Source of the DNA: Streptomyces sp. CG4
GTDB taxonomy: Bacteria; Actinomycetota; Actinomycetes; Streptomycetales; Streptomycetaceae
Direction of reading: 5' to 3'
Length of the DNA stretch: 64,000 nucleotides
Assembly: GCF_041080655.1 (NCBI RefSeq)
Contig: NZ_CP163525.1
Coordinates: 1,240,001-1,304,000 of the forward strand
Numbering within the stretch: position 1 is the stretch's first letter; each line of letters opens with the position of its first letter. A model generated the notes under the pieces. The model saw only the letters and a program-made list of their open reading frames with translations. It was not told where the DNA came from and searched no databases. Made by a program: the position numbers and the translations under genes. Of this stretch, positions 26,764-35,077 are shown piece after piece.

Positions 26764-26803
26764 CTAATGCGCTTTAGGGTCTTGACACTCAAGCGCATTA
26801 GCC
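26764..26803. promoter_or_regulatory. Twin LacI-type operators flanking a -35 box
   Basis: GCTAATGCGCTT (26764-26775) and AAGCGCATTAGC (26792-26803) are exact 12-bp complements separated by 16 bp. Each arm also lies in its own near-palindrome centred on GCGC (CTAATGCGCTTTAG at 26765-26778 and CTCAAGCGCATTAG at 26789-26802), the form expected for LacI-family dimers. A consensus TTGACA at 26783-26788 sits between them, reading toward the lacI-type gene. The pair lies in the divergent region between the regulator and the glycan operon and could control both. Confidence 0.75.
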
Positions 26804-26829
26804 AGCACTGTCAGGAAGGGGGGAGAAAC

Positions 26830-27888
26830 GTGCCGACCAAGCGGTCCCCCGCACGCCGGCCCACGATGAAGGACATCGCCCGGCGGGCCGGAGTCTCCGA
26901 GAGCGCGGTGTCCTTCGCGCTCAACGGCCGCCCCGGTGTCTCCGAGGTCACCCGTGCGCGGGTCCGCCGGGTCGCCGAGCAGCTCGGCTGGCGTCCCAGC
27001 ACGGCCGCCCGCGCCCTGTCCGGCGAGGGCGCGGCGACGGTCGGCTTCGTCCTGGCCCGTCCCGCGCACACCCTGGGCGTCGACTCCTTCTTCCTCCAAC
27101 TCGTCTCCGGCATCCAGGAGGTGCTCGCCGAACGGCATCTGGGGCTGCTGTTCCAGGTCGTGGAGGACGTGGCCGACGAATGCGCGGTCTACCGCCGCTG
27201 GTGGGCGGAACACCGCGTCGACGGCGTCCTGGTGGTCGACCCGCGCGCCGACGACCCCCGCCCCGGCCTGCTGGACGAACTCGGTCTGCCCGCCGTCGTG
27301 ATCGGCGGCGCACCCGACGAACGCCATCCCGACCTGTCGGCGGTCTGGGCGGACGACGCGGGCGCGATGGCCTCGGTGGTCGACGAGTTGACGACGCTGG
27401 GCCACCGCAGGATCGTGCACATCGCCGGGCTGCCGGGCCTCGCTCACACCCAGCGCCGGATCCGCACCCTGCGCGCCGAGGCCGACCGGCGCGGTCTGAC
27501 CGAGGTCCGCTCGGTCACCACCGACTACTCCGACGCGGAGGGCGCGGCCGTGACCTGCCGCGTGCTGCGCGCTGCCGCGCCCCCGACGGCCCTGATCTAC
27601 GACAACGACGTGATGGCGGTGGCCGGGGTGTCGGCGGCGGCCGAACTCGGCCACTCGGTACCGGAGGACGTCTCCGTCGTCTCCTGGGAGGACTCGGCCC
27701 TGTGCCGCATGGTCAAGCCCTGGCTGTCCGCCCTCTCCCGGGACAGCGCGGAGTTCGGCCGCACGGCGGCACGGGAACTGACGGCACTGCTGGACGGGGG
27801 ACCGGCACGGGCGGTACGCGTGCCGGTCCCCCGCCTGACGGTACGGGGCAGCACGGCGCCGGTGCGCCCCGGGGAGCCGTCTGTGTGA
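26830..27888 (+). CDS. LacI-family regulator of the glycan operon
   Basis: This protein of 352 residues has an N-terminal LacI helix-turn-helix (TMKDIARRAGVSESAVSFAL) and hinge helix (PSTAARALSG), followed by a sugar-binding core of two Rossmann lobes (VGFVLARPAHTLG; DGVLVVDPRADD; VVSWEDSALCRMVKPWLSA). It is divergent from the transport and glycosidase operon, with twin operators upstream, so it probably represses both units until an imported mannose-containing sugar binds. The GTG at 26830 follows a GGAAGGGGGGAG purine tract. An internal ATG at 26866 is the only other plausible start. Confidence 0.92.
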   Translation: MPTKRSPARRPTMKDIARRAGVSESAVSFALNGRPGVSEVTRARVRRVAEQLGWRPSTAARALSGEGAATVGFVLARPAHTLGVDSFFLQLVSGIQEVLAERHLGLLFQVVEDVADECAVYRRWWAEHRVDGVLVVDPRADDPRPGLLDELGLPAVVIGGAPDERHPDLSAVWADDAGAMASVVDELTTLGHRRIVHIAGLPGLAHTQRRIRTLRAEADRRGLTEVRSVTTDYSDAEGAAVTCRVLRAAAPPTALIYDNDVMAVAGVSAAAELGHSVPEDVSVVSWEDSALCRMVKPWLSALSRDSAEFGRTAARELTALLDGGPARAVRVPVPRLTVRGSTAPVRPGEPSV

Positions 27889-27906
27889 AGGTGACCGTCC
27901 TCGCGG

Positions 27907-29442
27907 TCAGTCGCGCGACCGGTACAGCGCGAACTGGTCCAGGTGTACGGCCGCCCGGGCCGCCGTGACCCGCACCCGCCACCGCCGGGCCCGCACCGGC
28001 GCCGCCAGCAGCAGGATCCGGCTCGCGCCCACCGTCCCGGCGGCGGCCACCTGTGACCACGCACCGTCCACCTGGGCTTCGACGACGAACCCCTCGATCT
28101 GCTGCCCGTGCCGGATGTCCTCCGCCAGCCGGATCCGGTCCACCTCCCGCTCCGTGCCGAGGTCGACGCTCACCCGCCCCGGTGAGGTGGTGGTCCGGGC
28201 GCCTTGGGCGAGGTCCTCGGGCAGTTCCCGGTCGATGCGCTCGCGGAATGCGCGCAGCCGTGCCACGTCCGCCGCGGGCAGCAGACCGTCCGTGTCCGGC
28301 GGAACGTTGAGCAGCAGCACCGCGTTGCGGCCCACGGAACGGAAGTAGATGTCCGTCAACTGCTCCACCGACTTGGGCTGTTGGCCGGGGTGGTAGAACC
28401 AGCCGTCCCGGATGGACACGTCGCACTCGGCGGGCCACCACTGCAGATAGCCGGCGACGTCGCGGGCCGCGAGCAGCGCGGACCGGCTGCCCTCGTCGGG
28501 CGCGTCGTAGGCCAGCGCGTAGTCGGTGCGGCCGTTGTCCTTCTCCGCGACCGGTACGACGCTCCACTCGTCCTGCCGGGCCAGTCCCCCCTCGTTGCCC
28601 ACCCAGCGCACGTCCGGGCCCGAGACGGCGATGGCCGCGGCCGGGGCGAGCGAGCGGACCAGGGTGTACCAGCTGTCCCAGTCGTACCGCTCCACCTTCT
28701 CCGGAGGGATACGGCCCTGGGCGCCGTCGAACCAGACCTCGTCGATCGGCCCGTACTCGGTGAGCACCTCGTAGAGCGTGTTGAGCATGTGCGCGCCGTA
28801 GTCGGTGGCGTCGAGGGTGAAGACGCGGCCCGGGGCGCGGTCGTCGCCCTCGGCCGGTGTCGGGATCGTCCTGGCGGTGCGCGGGCTGCCGTTGGCGTAG
28901 ACGCCGTGCAGGTACTGGTTCTCGTCGGCCGGTGAGACGTAGACGCCGACCTTGAGGCCGTGGCGGCGCATCGAGTCGGCGAACGGGCGCAGCACATCGC
29001 CTCGGCCGCCCCGCCAACTGCTGCTCGCCACCGTGTGCTTGGTGTAGCGGGACGGGTAGAGAACGAAGCCGTCGTGGTGTTTGACGGTGAGGATGGCGAG
29101 TTCGAAACCGCCGTCGCGCAGGGCGCGCGCCCACTGGTCCGTGTCCAGGCCGGCCGGCTGGAAGACGTCCGGGTCCTCGTCCCCGGTACCCCATTCCAGG
29201 CCGGTGAAGGTGTTCACGCCGAAGTGCAGGAAGGCGGTGCGTTCCAGCCGCTGCCAGGCGATCTGCCGTGCGGTGGGCCGGACTTGGGAGGCCTTGCGGA
29301 CGAGCTCGGCCTCGGTGTCGGCCGGGCCGACGGGGATGCGGGAGCGGTCGGTGTCCGCGGCGGCGGCCGGCAGGGCCGGAAGGCCGACCGTGGCCGCCAG
29401 GGCAGCGGCCGAGGTGACGAAGACGCGCCTGGAGAGATCCAT
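27907..29442 (-). CDS. GH29 alpha-L-fucosidase with C-terminal F5/8-type module, Tat-exported
   Basis: This protein of 511 residues starts with a clear twin-arginine signal (SRRVFVTSAAALAATVG, AAA cleavage near residue 29). The GH29 barrel contains TVKHHDGFVLYPSRY and the nucleophile Asp239 in DEVWFDGAQG. The C-terminal 130 residues form a discoidin-like beta-sandwich (SVDLGTEREVDRIRLAEDI) that may bind glycan. It hydrolyses terminal alpha-L-fucose outside the cell. It lies 74 bp downstream of a second, different GH29 gene on the same strand. It is convergent with the LacI gene, with only 18 bp between the stop codons. Confidence 0.93.
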   Translation of the reverse strand: MDLSRRVFVTSAAALAATVGLPALPAAAADTDRSRIPVGPADTEAELVRKASQVRPTARQIAWQRLERTAFLHFGVNTFTGLEWGTGDEDPDVFQPAGLDTDQWARALRDGGFELAILTVKHHDGFVLYPSRYTKHTVASSSWRGGRGDVLRPFADSMRRHGLKVGVYVSPADENQYLHGVYANGSPRTARTIPTPAEGDDRAPGRVFTLDATDYGAHMLNTLYEVLTEYGPIDEVWFDGAQGRIPPEKVERYDWDSWYTLVRSLAPAAAIAVSGPDVRWVGNEGGLARQDEWSVVPVAEKDNGRTDYALAYDAPDEGSRSALLAARDVAGYLQWWPAECDVSIRDGWFYHPGQQPKSVEQLTDIYFRSVGRNAVLLLNVPPDTDGLLPAADVARLRAFRERIDRELPEDLAQGARTTTSPGRVSVDLGTEREVDRIRLAEDIRHGQQIEGFVVEAQVDGAWSQVAAAGTVGASRILLLAAPVRARRWRVRVTAARAAVHLDQFALYRSRD

Positions 29443-29516
29443 GTGCGTACTCCTCGGGTCAGGAGAGGGCCGGCACCGCGGCGAGACCGAGCAGCCCGAG
29501 CCTTCCGCGGCGGTGC

Positions 29517-31877
29517 TCAGCCATGCCACTCCACCTTGAACACCCAGGCGTACTTGCCCGCCTTCCGGGCCGCCTCCGGTACGTCGATCACGAGTGCGCC
29601 GTTGGTGAGCGTCCAGGTCAGAGGCCGGTCATGGCCGAGCATCGTGACCTTGTCACCGGGGCGCACCGGCACCGGGGCCTCGACGGTGAGCTTCGGGCCG
29701 GGTGCGGCGAGGGAGTGGATGTAGAAGGCGTCGTCCGGGCGGACGGTGAAGCGCAACTCGTCGCCGAGCTGGGCCATCCGCGACCAGTAGGTGGTGTCGT
29801 AGATCGCCTCGCCGTTGGTCTTCAGCCAGGCGCCCGTCTCCCGCAGCCGGGTCTGCATGATCTCGGGGATCGTGCCGTCGGCGCGGGGGCCGATGTCGAG
29901 GAGGAAGTTGCCGTTCTTCGAGACGATGTCGACGACCGTGTGGACCACCTCCTCCGCGGTCATGTAGGCGGAGTCGGGCGTCGCCTGGTTGTAGCCGTAG
30001 GAGAAGGGGTCAAGCCCCCTGCTGGCCTCCCACTTGGCGACGACCGTGTTGGCGTACGTCGTGTACTCGGGGGTCGTGAAGTCGTGGACGGTGATGCCGG
30101 AGCGGTCGTCGACCGTGACGTCGACCGGACGGGCCCGGTTCTTGGCGTGGTTGAAGTACTCGGCGAGGACGTGGACGCTGTCGTTCACGCCGCCGATGTC
30201 GCACCAGATGATCTCGGGGTCGTAGCCGTGGATCAGTTCGAGCAGCTGCGCGGCCTGGTAGTCGTGGACGTAGTCCTTGCCGGCCGTGTAGCCGGTGTAC
30301 GGCACGGGCTGGAGGGTGTACGGGTTGCGCGGGGCGTGTCCCATCCACGGGTTGTCCGGGTTGAACCATTCGGGCATGGAGAAGTACAGGCCGCGATGGA
30401 GCTCGGGAGCGTAGCGGCGGCTGGCCTCGAAGAGGTCCTTCACCAGGTCCCGCTTCGGGCCCATCTTGACGGCGTTGCGGTCGCTGACCCGGGTGTCCCA
30501 CAGGGCGAAGCCCTCGTGGTGCTTGGAGGTCAGGACGTGGTACTGGGCGCCCGCGTCGCGGAACAGCTCCACCCAGGCTCGCGGGTCGAACCGCTCCGCG
30601 GTGAAGCGGGGGATGAAGTCGTCGTAGGCGAAGTCCTCGCCGTAGGTGTCCCGGTGGTAGGCGTACACCGCGCCCGCCGGATCCTGCATGTGGTCCCAGT
30701 ACCACTCGGCGTACTGCTTGCCCACCGGTGACCAGGCGGGGACCGAGTAGACGCCCCAGTGGATGAAGATCCCGAACTTGGCGCCCTGGAACCAGTACGG
30801 CGCCTGGTGGGCGGAGAGGGAGGTCTCGGTGGGCCGGTAGTCGGCGGTGCCGAGGGTCAATGTCGCCCTGCTCGCGGCCGCTCGGGCGCCTCGGCCGGTC
30901 ACCGTGACCGTGCCGTCCCGGCGGGTGCCCGGCGCGGTGCCCGGGCTGTTGCGGATACCGATGCGTACGCGGGCCTGTTCGCCGGGGTCGAGGCGGCGGA
31001 TCCGGGCCGGCTGGACCGTGCGGGCGCCCTCGGTGTCCACGCTGACCGAGACGCCGTCCGCGGCCAGCACGGCGACGGTGCCCGCGTTGACGACCGTGGC
31101 CTCCACGCTCTGTGCGCCGGAGGGTTCGAGCAGGGAGGGCGTGGAGTGCGGGGCGCGCAGGGTCAACGCCCTTCCCTCGGCGGCGGGTTGGAGGCTGAGG
31201 GCGAAGAGGTGCAGGGAGGCCTTGTTCGCCTCGGCCGGATTGGTGACGGGGAGGGTGAGGGCGACCGCCTCCCGGCGCGGGTCGAGCCAGATCTCCGAGA
31301 CGCCGATGCCGACGCTGTGCTCGTCCTTGCCGCCGTCGGGACGGTAGCGGTAGGGCGCCGACAGCGGGCCGCCCGCCGCGTACCAGTCCGCGCCGCCGAG
31401 GCCGGCGGTGCTGGTCGTGCCGTCGGCGTAGTGCACGGTGGCCGTGCCGGAGGCGTTGCCGTAGCTGGCCGCGGTGAGGAAGAAGGCCGACAGATAGCGG
31501 CCCTTCGGCAGGTCGAGGCGCTGGCCGAGGGCGACGACGTTGTTGCGGCTGCCCGCGGTCGAGGCGGGGAACCGGAAGGGCACGCCGGCCACCTCGACCG
31601 GGCCGGCGGGGAGTTCCTCGCCGGGGAAGGTGTAGCCGGAGCCGTCGAAGTCGCCGCCGCGGGCGGCGCCGGTGTCGATGCCGTCGTTGTCGAAGAGGAC
31701 GTCGAGCGGGACGGGCACCGGATCGGGGACGGCGGCCCACGGTCCCTGCGCCGCGGCGGCCAGTGATCCCTGCTCGCCGGCGGCTCGCGCGGGGGTCGTG
31801 GTGGTGAGCGGCAGGGCGGCCGAGGCGGTGACGCCCGCTGCCGCGCCCAGGATCAGCCGTCTGGGACACATGCTCAT
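29517..31877 (-). CDS. GH29 alpha-L-fucosidase with large N-terminal beta domains, Tat-exported
   Basis: This protein of 786 residues has a twin-arginine-like signal (CPRRLILGAAAGVTASA, ARA cleavage near 32). A galactose-binding-like sandwich (about 55-230) and an Ig-like domain (about 245-335) precede the GH29 barrel. The barrel shows WFQGAKFGIFIHWGVYS, TSKHHEGFALW and the nucleophile Asp560 in DPEIIWCDIGG. It is the first gene of a two-fucosidase unit. The two enzymes differ in architecture, so they may attack different fucose linkages (for example core alpha-1,3/1,6 versus antennary). Start ATG at 31877 with GGGAG 6 bp upstream; a second ATG two codons later is possible. Confidence 0.92.
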   Translation of the reverse strand: MSMCPRRLILGAAAGVTASAALPLTTTTPARAAGEQGSLAAAAQGPWAAVPDPVPVPLDVLFDNDGIDTGAARGGDFDGSGYTFPGEELPAGPVEVAGVPFRFPASTAGSRNNVVALGQRLDLPKGRYLSAFFLTAASYGNASGTATVHYADGTTSTAGLGGADWYAAGGPLSAPYRYRPDGGKDEHSVGIGVSEIWLDPRREAVALTLPVTNPAEANKASLHLFALSLQPAAEGRALTLRAPHSTPSLLEPSGAQSVEATVVNAGTVAVLAADGVSVSVDTEGARTVQPARIRRLDPGEQARVRIGIRNSPGTAPGTRRDGTVTVTGRGARAAASRATLTLGTADYRPTETSLSAHQAPYWFQGAKFGIFIHWGVYSVPAWSPVGKQYAEWYWDHMQDPAGAVYAYHRDTYGEDFAYDDFIPRFTAERFDPRAWVELFRDAGAQYHVLTSKHHEGFALWDTRVSDRNAVKMGPKRDLVKDLFEASRRYAPELHRGLYFSMPEWFNPDNPWMGHAPRNPYTLQPVPYTGYTAGKDYVHDYQAAQLLELIHGYDPEIIWCDIGGVNDSVHVLAEYFNHAKNRARPVDVTVDDRSGITVHDFTTPEYTTYANTVVAKWEASRGLDPFSYGYNQATPDSAYMTAEEVVHTVVDIVSKNGNFLLDIGPRADGTIPEIMQTRLRETGAWLKTNGEAIYDTTYWSRMAQLGDELRFTVRPDDAFYIHSLAAPGPKLTVEAPVPVRPGDKVTMLGHDRPLTWTLTNGALVIDVPEAARKAGKYAWVFKVEWHG

Positions 31878-31900
31878 GAGCGGCTCCCATGCAGTCCGAT

Positions 31901-31918
31901 TCATCGGATGTCTGATGA
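31901..31918. promoter_or_regulatory. Operator-like palindrome before the fucosidase genes
   Basis: TCATCGGATGTCTGATGA matches its own reverse complement at 14 of 18 positions and lies 24 bp upstream of the GH29 start codon. Its reverse complement contains ATCAGAC, which also occurs in the fucose-operon site at 16238-16254. It may bind a GntR-type repressor. Which regulator binds is unknown. Confidence 0.45.
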
Positions 31919-31974
31919 TGGTGGGGTGGCCTCCGGGCTGTCAACGGGGCTGCAGCGGGCCGCACTTCACGTAT

Positions 31975-31988
31975 TGATCGGACGATCA
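31975..31988. promoter_or_regulatory. Inverted repeat between fucosidase and amidase genes
   Basis: TGATCG and CGATCA are exact complements separated by GA, giving TGATCGGACGATCA. It lies in the 219-bp divergent region, about 100 bp from the fucosidase start and 109 bp from the amidase start. ATCGGA also occurs in the palindrome at 31901-31918, so the two could be a pair of sites for one regulator. Confidence 0.35.
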
Positions 31989-32096
31989 GTGCCTTGCTGT
32001 GACGGGCCTCTCGACGTACCGCTCCCGACCGGGCACAGTTCTCCGTGCGCCGTGATGCATACCGGCGAGTAGCCGACGACCGAGCGAGGAGTGCCC

Positions 32097-33446
32097 GTGG
32101 GTGACCGGGTCGGGCGGACCGCCGCCGAGACAGCCGCCGCCGTCCGCGCCAAGGAGGTCACGCCACGGGAGGTGGTGGCCGAGTGCCTCGCGCGGATCGA
32201 GCGGATCGACGGACGGATCGGGGCGTTCCGGAAGGTGCGGGCCGAGGCGGCGCTGGCCGAGGCCGACGCGGTGGCCGCCCGCGCCGATCTGGCCGAACTG
32301 CCGCTCGCCGGCGTGCCCGTGGCCGTCAAGGACAATCTGGCGGTGCGCGGCGAGTCCCATCGCGACGGCACCACCGCCACCTCCGACACCCCGGCCGCCG
32401 AGGATCATGTCACGGTGGCCCGGCTGCGGGCGGCCGGCGCGGTGGTCGTCGGTCTGACGAACGTGCCCGAGCTGTGTGTCTTCGGCACCACGGAGGGCGT
32501 CTTCGGCATCACCCGCAATCCGTGGGACCCCTCCCGCACGGCGGGCGGCTCCTCCGGTGGCAGCGCGGCCGCGGTGGCCGCCGGCCTGGTGCCGGTCGCG
32601 CTCGGCAACGACGGGATGGGCTCGCTGCGCATCCCGGCCGCGAACTGCGGCCTGGTCACGCTCAAGCCGGGCCTGGGGGTGATTCCGGCGGGGATCGGCC
32701 AGGGCGACTGGTTCGGCATGGCGGAGAACGGCCCGCTGGCCACGACGGTCGAGGATCTGCGGCTGACGCTGGGCGTCCTCGCGGGCACGGAGGTACGACG
32801 GTCCGGGCAGCCCGCACCCCGCCGGATCGCGGTGGCCCTGCGCAGCCCGCTGGCCGGGGTCGCGGTGAGCAGACCGTATACGACCGCGGTCCGGGAGGCG
32901 GCCGGGATGCTGGCGCGGGCCGGGCACCGGGTGCGGCGGGCCGAGCCGCCGTATCCGCTCTCGCTGGGCGTGACCGCGCTGCGGCACTGGACGGCCGGGA
33001 CGGCGGTGGACGCCGCGGGCCTGGACCGGGCGCGGCTCGCCCGGCGGACCCGGGTGCACGCGGACCTGGGCCGGCGGTTCGTCCGCTCGGTGCGCACCGG
33101 AGACAGCCGTGAGCGGCTGCGCGACCGGCTCACCCCCTTCTTCACCGAGCACGACGTCCTGCTCACCCCGGCCCTGGCCCGGCGCTCCCCCGCGGCCGGC
33201 CCCTGGCACGAACGCGGCTGGCTGCGCAACATCCTCGCCAACACCGCGTACTCCCCGTTCACCCCGCCCTGGAACCTGACCGGCTGGCCCGCGATGTCGG
33301 TCCCGTGCGGCACCCTTGGCTCGGGCGCCCCGTGCGCCGTACAGCTCGTCGGCCGTCCGGGTACGGAGGCCGTCCTGCTGGAGCTGGCGGAGGAACTGGA
33401 GCGGCTGCGCCCCTGGCGGCGGACGGCGCCGGTGGCCGGCTCCTGA
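32097..33446 (+). CDS. Amidase-signature family hydrolase
   Basis: This protein of 449 residues carries the amidase-signature Ser-cisSer-Lys triad. The lysine lies in VPVAVKDNLAVRGE, the cis-serine in AGGSSGGSAAAVAAG and the nucleophilic serine in NDGMGSLRIPAANCGL. It would hydrolyse an amide of unknown identity in the cytoplasm. The GTG at 32097 is chosen because AGGAG ends 6 bp upstream; an earlier GTG at 32091 abuts that ribosome site. The gene is monocistronic, divergent from the fucosidases and convergent with the GNAT gene. It is not GatA, because the partner GatB/GatC genes are absent here. Confidence 0.9.
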   Translation: MGDRVGRTAAETAAAVRAKEVTPREVVAECLARIERIDGRIGAFRKVRAEAALAEADAVAARADLAELPLAGVPVAVKDNLAVRGESHRDGTTATSDTPAAEDHVTVARLRAAGAVVVGLTNVPELCVFGTTEGVFGITRNPWDPSRTAGGSSGGSAAAVAAGLVPVALGNDGMGSLRIPAANCGLVTLKPGLGVIPAGIGQGDWFGMAENGPLATTVEDLRLTLGVLAGTEVRRSGQPAPRRIAVALRSPLAGVAVSRPYTTAVREAAGMLARAGHRVRRAEPPYPLSLGVTALRHWTAGTAVDAAGLDRARLARRTRVHADLGRRFVRSVRTGDSRERLRDRLTPFFTEHDVLLTPALARRSPAAGPWHERGWLRNILANTAYSPFTPPWNLTGWPAMSVPCGTLGSGAPCAVQLVGRPGTEAVLLELAEELERLRPWRRTAPVAGS

Positions 33447-33490
33447 GTCGCGCTCATGCGCCCGAGCCTTGCCTGTGCGCCTGCGCCCCC

Positions 33491-33976
33491 CTAGTCGAGC
33501 GCCCGGTACATGATGTGGAGGCCCACCCTGCCGTGGCGGGGGTGGTCGTAGGCCTCCGGGATCGTGGCGAGGACGGTGAAGCCGAGGGAGGTCCAGAGGG
33601 CGACCGCGGGGTTCGTCTCGACCACGGCATTGAAGACCATCGCGCGGTAGCCGTGGGCCCTGGCCTCGGCCAGGACGTGTACGGCGAGGGCGCGGCCGAT
33701 GCCCTGGCCGGCGCAGTCGGGGTCGACCATGAAGCCGGCGTTGGCCACGCGGGCGCCGGGGCCGCCGTAGTTCGGGGTGAGATAGGCCGAGCCGACCACG
33801 CGTCCGGCCGTGTCCTCGGCGACGTAGACGCGCTTGGCGGGGTTCATCCACAGCGCGCGGGCGTCCTCCTCGGAGGTCTCCGGGTCCCAGGCGTAGGTCT
33901 CGGCTGCGGCGACGATCCGGCGCCAGAAAGGCCAGATCCGCGGCCAGTCGTCGGCCACGGCTTCTCTGATCAGCAT
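33491..33976 (-). CDS. GNAT-family N-acetyltransferase
   Basis: This 161-residue single-domain acetyltransferase starts with the typical IREAVADDWPRIWPFWRRI strand-helix. It carries the acetyl-CoA pyrophosphate loop in AGQGIGRALAVHVLAEA (Q/RxxGxG/A motif, about residues 92-100). The C-terminal part (VALWTSLGFTVLATIPEAY) is typical of the phosphinothricin-type or RimI-like small-molecule acetyltransferases. The substrate cannot be read from sequence. Start ATG at 33976. Confidence 0.9.
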   Translation of the reverse strand: MLIREAVADDWPRIWPFWRRIVAAAETYAWDPETSEEDARALWMNPAKRVYVAEDTAGRVVGSAYLTPNYGGPGARVANAGFMVDPDCAGQGIGRALAVHVLAEARAHGYRAMVFNAVVETNPAVALWTSLGFTVLATIPEAYDHPRHGRVGLHIMYRALD

Positions 33977-34048
33977 GGGCGTGAGTCTGTCAGGTCACGC
34001 CCATGCCTGCGGCGATCGCGAAGATCCGGCCCAGATCCGGCCCCGAGG

Positions 34049-34222
34049 TCAGTCCACGCTGGGCAGGATGTGGGGTTCGGCGAGGTCGTCCTCGTAGCCC
34101 GCGAGGCGGATCGGGGCGGACCGGGCCCACACATCGAGGCTGCCGAGCTCTCCGGGTCGCCGTCCCACGCGCTCCGTACGTTCCTTGGGGCGCTGATCGC
34201 GATTCGTCTTGTCCGGTGTCAC
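34049..34222 (-). CDS. Small conserved hypothetical protein, 57 residues
   Basis: A 57-codon gene begins with GTG at 34222, has an AAGGAG ribosome site 6 bp upstream, and ends at TGA 34049-34051. The product starts with a charged segment (TPDKTNRDQRPKERTERVGR) and continues GELGSLDVWARSAPIRLAGY to an acidic tail ending PHILPSVD. It is soluble with no signal. I believe very similar short proteins occur widely in Streptomyces but I know no function. Its start codon overlaps the stop of a preceding open frame as GTGA, suggesting translational coupling. Confidence 0.75.
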   Translation of the reverse strand: MTPDKTNRDQRPKERTERVGRRPGELGSLDVWARSAPIRLAGYEDDLAEPHILPSVD

Positions 34223-34629
34223 CGCGCACTCCTTATGTGTCGGTCACCCTCGAGGGCATGCCGGACAGCCTGCGCTTCGGCACTCGACGCCCACTCGGGT
34301 TCTGGTTGCAAGGCCAGTTCGGACGCGGTGGCGCCGGTGCGAACGTTGGGTCTGGGTGGGACCCGGTGCTGCTGTCCACCCCTCCAGATTACCCAAATGA
34401 GCGGTGGTGCGCTCGATCGGGAGTGCAAACAAGGTGTAACTATAAGAAGTCGTTTGCCGCCCAATGACTCCTAATATGCGGCCATTTGCCATGAGCCGCT
34501 CGCCCGGCCGCCGGGGCGGTTCACCCAATCGGCCTACATGTGGCTCAGTTCAAGTGCCGTTGGCCGGACCGCAAGCTCGCCATGATCTGCTGATGAGCTG
34601 CAACGGCTGTCTCGCGGAAGGACTGACGC
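34223..34629. other. Unresolved 400-bp stretch with one possible short ORF and an A+T-rich promoter-like patch
   Basis: On the minus strand an open frame can be read from an ATG at 34464 to TGA 34219-34221. That stop overlaps the GTG of the 57-residue gene. Its last 40 codons read like protein (ASELALQPEPEWASSAEAQA and onward), but no good start with a ribosome site is visible. A TATAGT -10-like element on the minus strand (34439-34444) would place transcription start inside this frame, arguing for a shorter coding region. The plus-strand half (34465-34629) holds only the upstream region of the HD-like gene. Confidence 0.35.
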
Positions 34630-35025
34630 ATGGAGCTGCGCAGCGTCGAGGAGCTGATGGATCTGCTGTACGCCGGCCGGCACCAGCACGCGCTGCGAAC
34701 CGCCGCGCTGCTGCGCCGCAGGCGCCCCGCCGACAAGGAGCTCCAGGTCGCGGGGCTGGTGCACGGCATAGGACCGGTACTGAGCCCGGGCGACGAGCCG
34801 GGCGACGCGCTCGGCGCGGCCGAGGCGGTGCGCTCCCTGCTCGGGGAGCGGGTCTTCCGCCTGGTGCGCGGGGACGCGGGACCCGCCGACGACGATGTGC
34901 TGCGGCTGCGCCAGGCCGAAGAGGAGAGCCGTACGACGGGCTTCGACGCGGGCGTCCTGGAAGACTGGCGCACGGTGCTGGAGCTGGTGGCGGCCCGCCA
35001 TTCACGACTCGGCGCCGTCGACTGA
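34630..35025 (+). CDS. HD-domain-like protein with degenerate metal motif
   Basis: This protein of 131 residues resembles small HD-superfamily proteins of the inositol-oxygenase/PhnZ group. It has QHALRTAALLRRRRPADKEL, then VAGLVHGIGPVL, where the usual His-Asp pair would be. Here the Asp is Gly (HG), so a canonical binuclear metal site is unlikely. The remainder is helical (VRSLLGERVFRLVRGD). AAGGA lies upstream of the ATG. The function could be ligand binding or a pseudo-enzyme role. It stands alone, followed by the long tandem repeat array. Confidence 0.68.
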   Translation: MELRSVEELMDLLYAGRHQHALRTAALLRRRRPADKELQVAGLVHGIGPVLSPGDEPGDALGAAEAVRSLLGERVFRLVRGDAGPADDDVLRLRQAEEESRTTGFDAGVLEDWRTVLELVAARHSRLGAVD

Positions 35026-35077
35026 CACGCGGCAGCCCCCAGGGCGTGCGGCCGCGGGGGCTGCCGGGTGCGACCTT

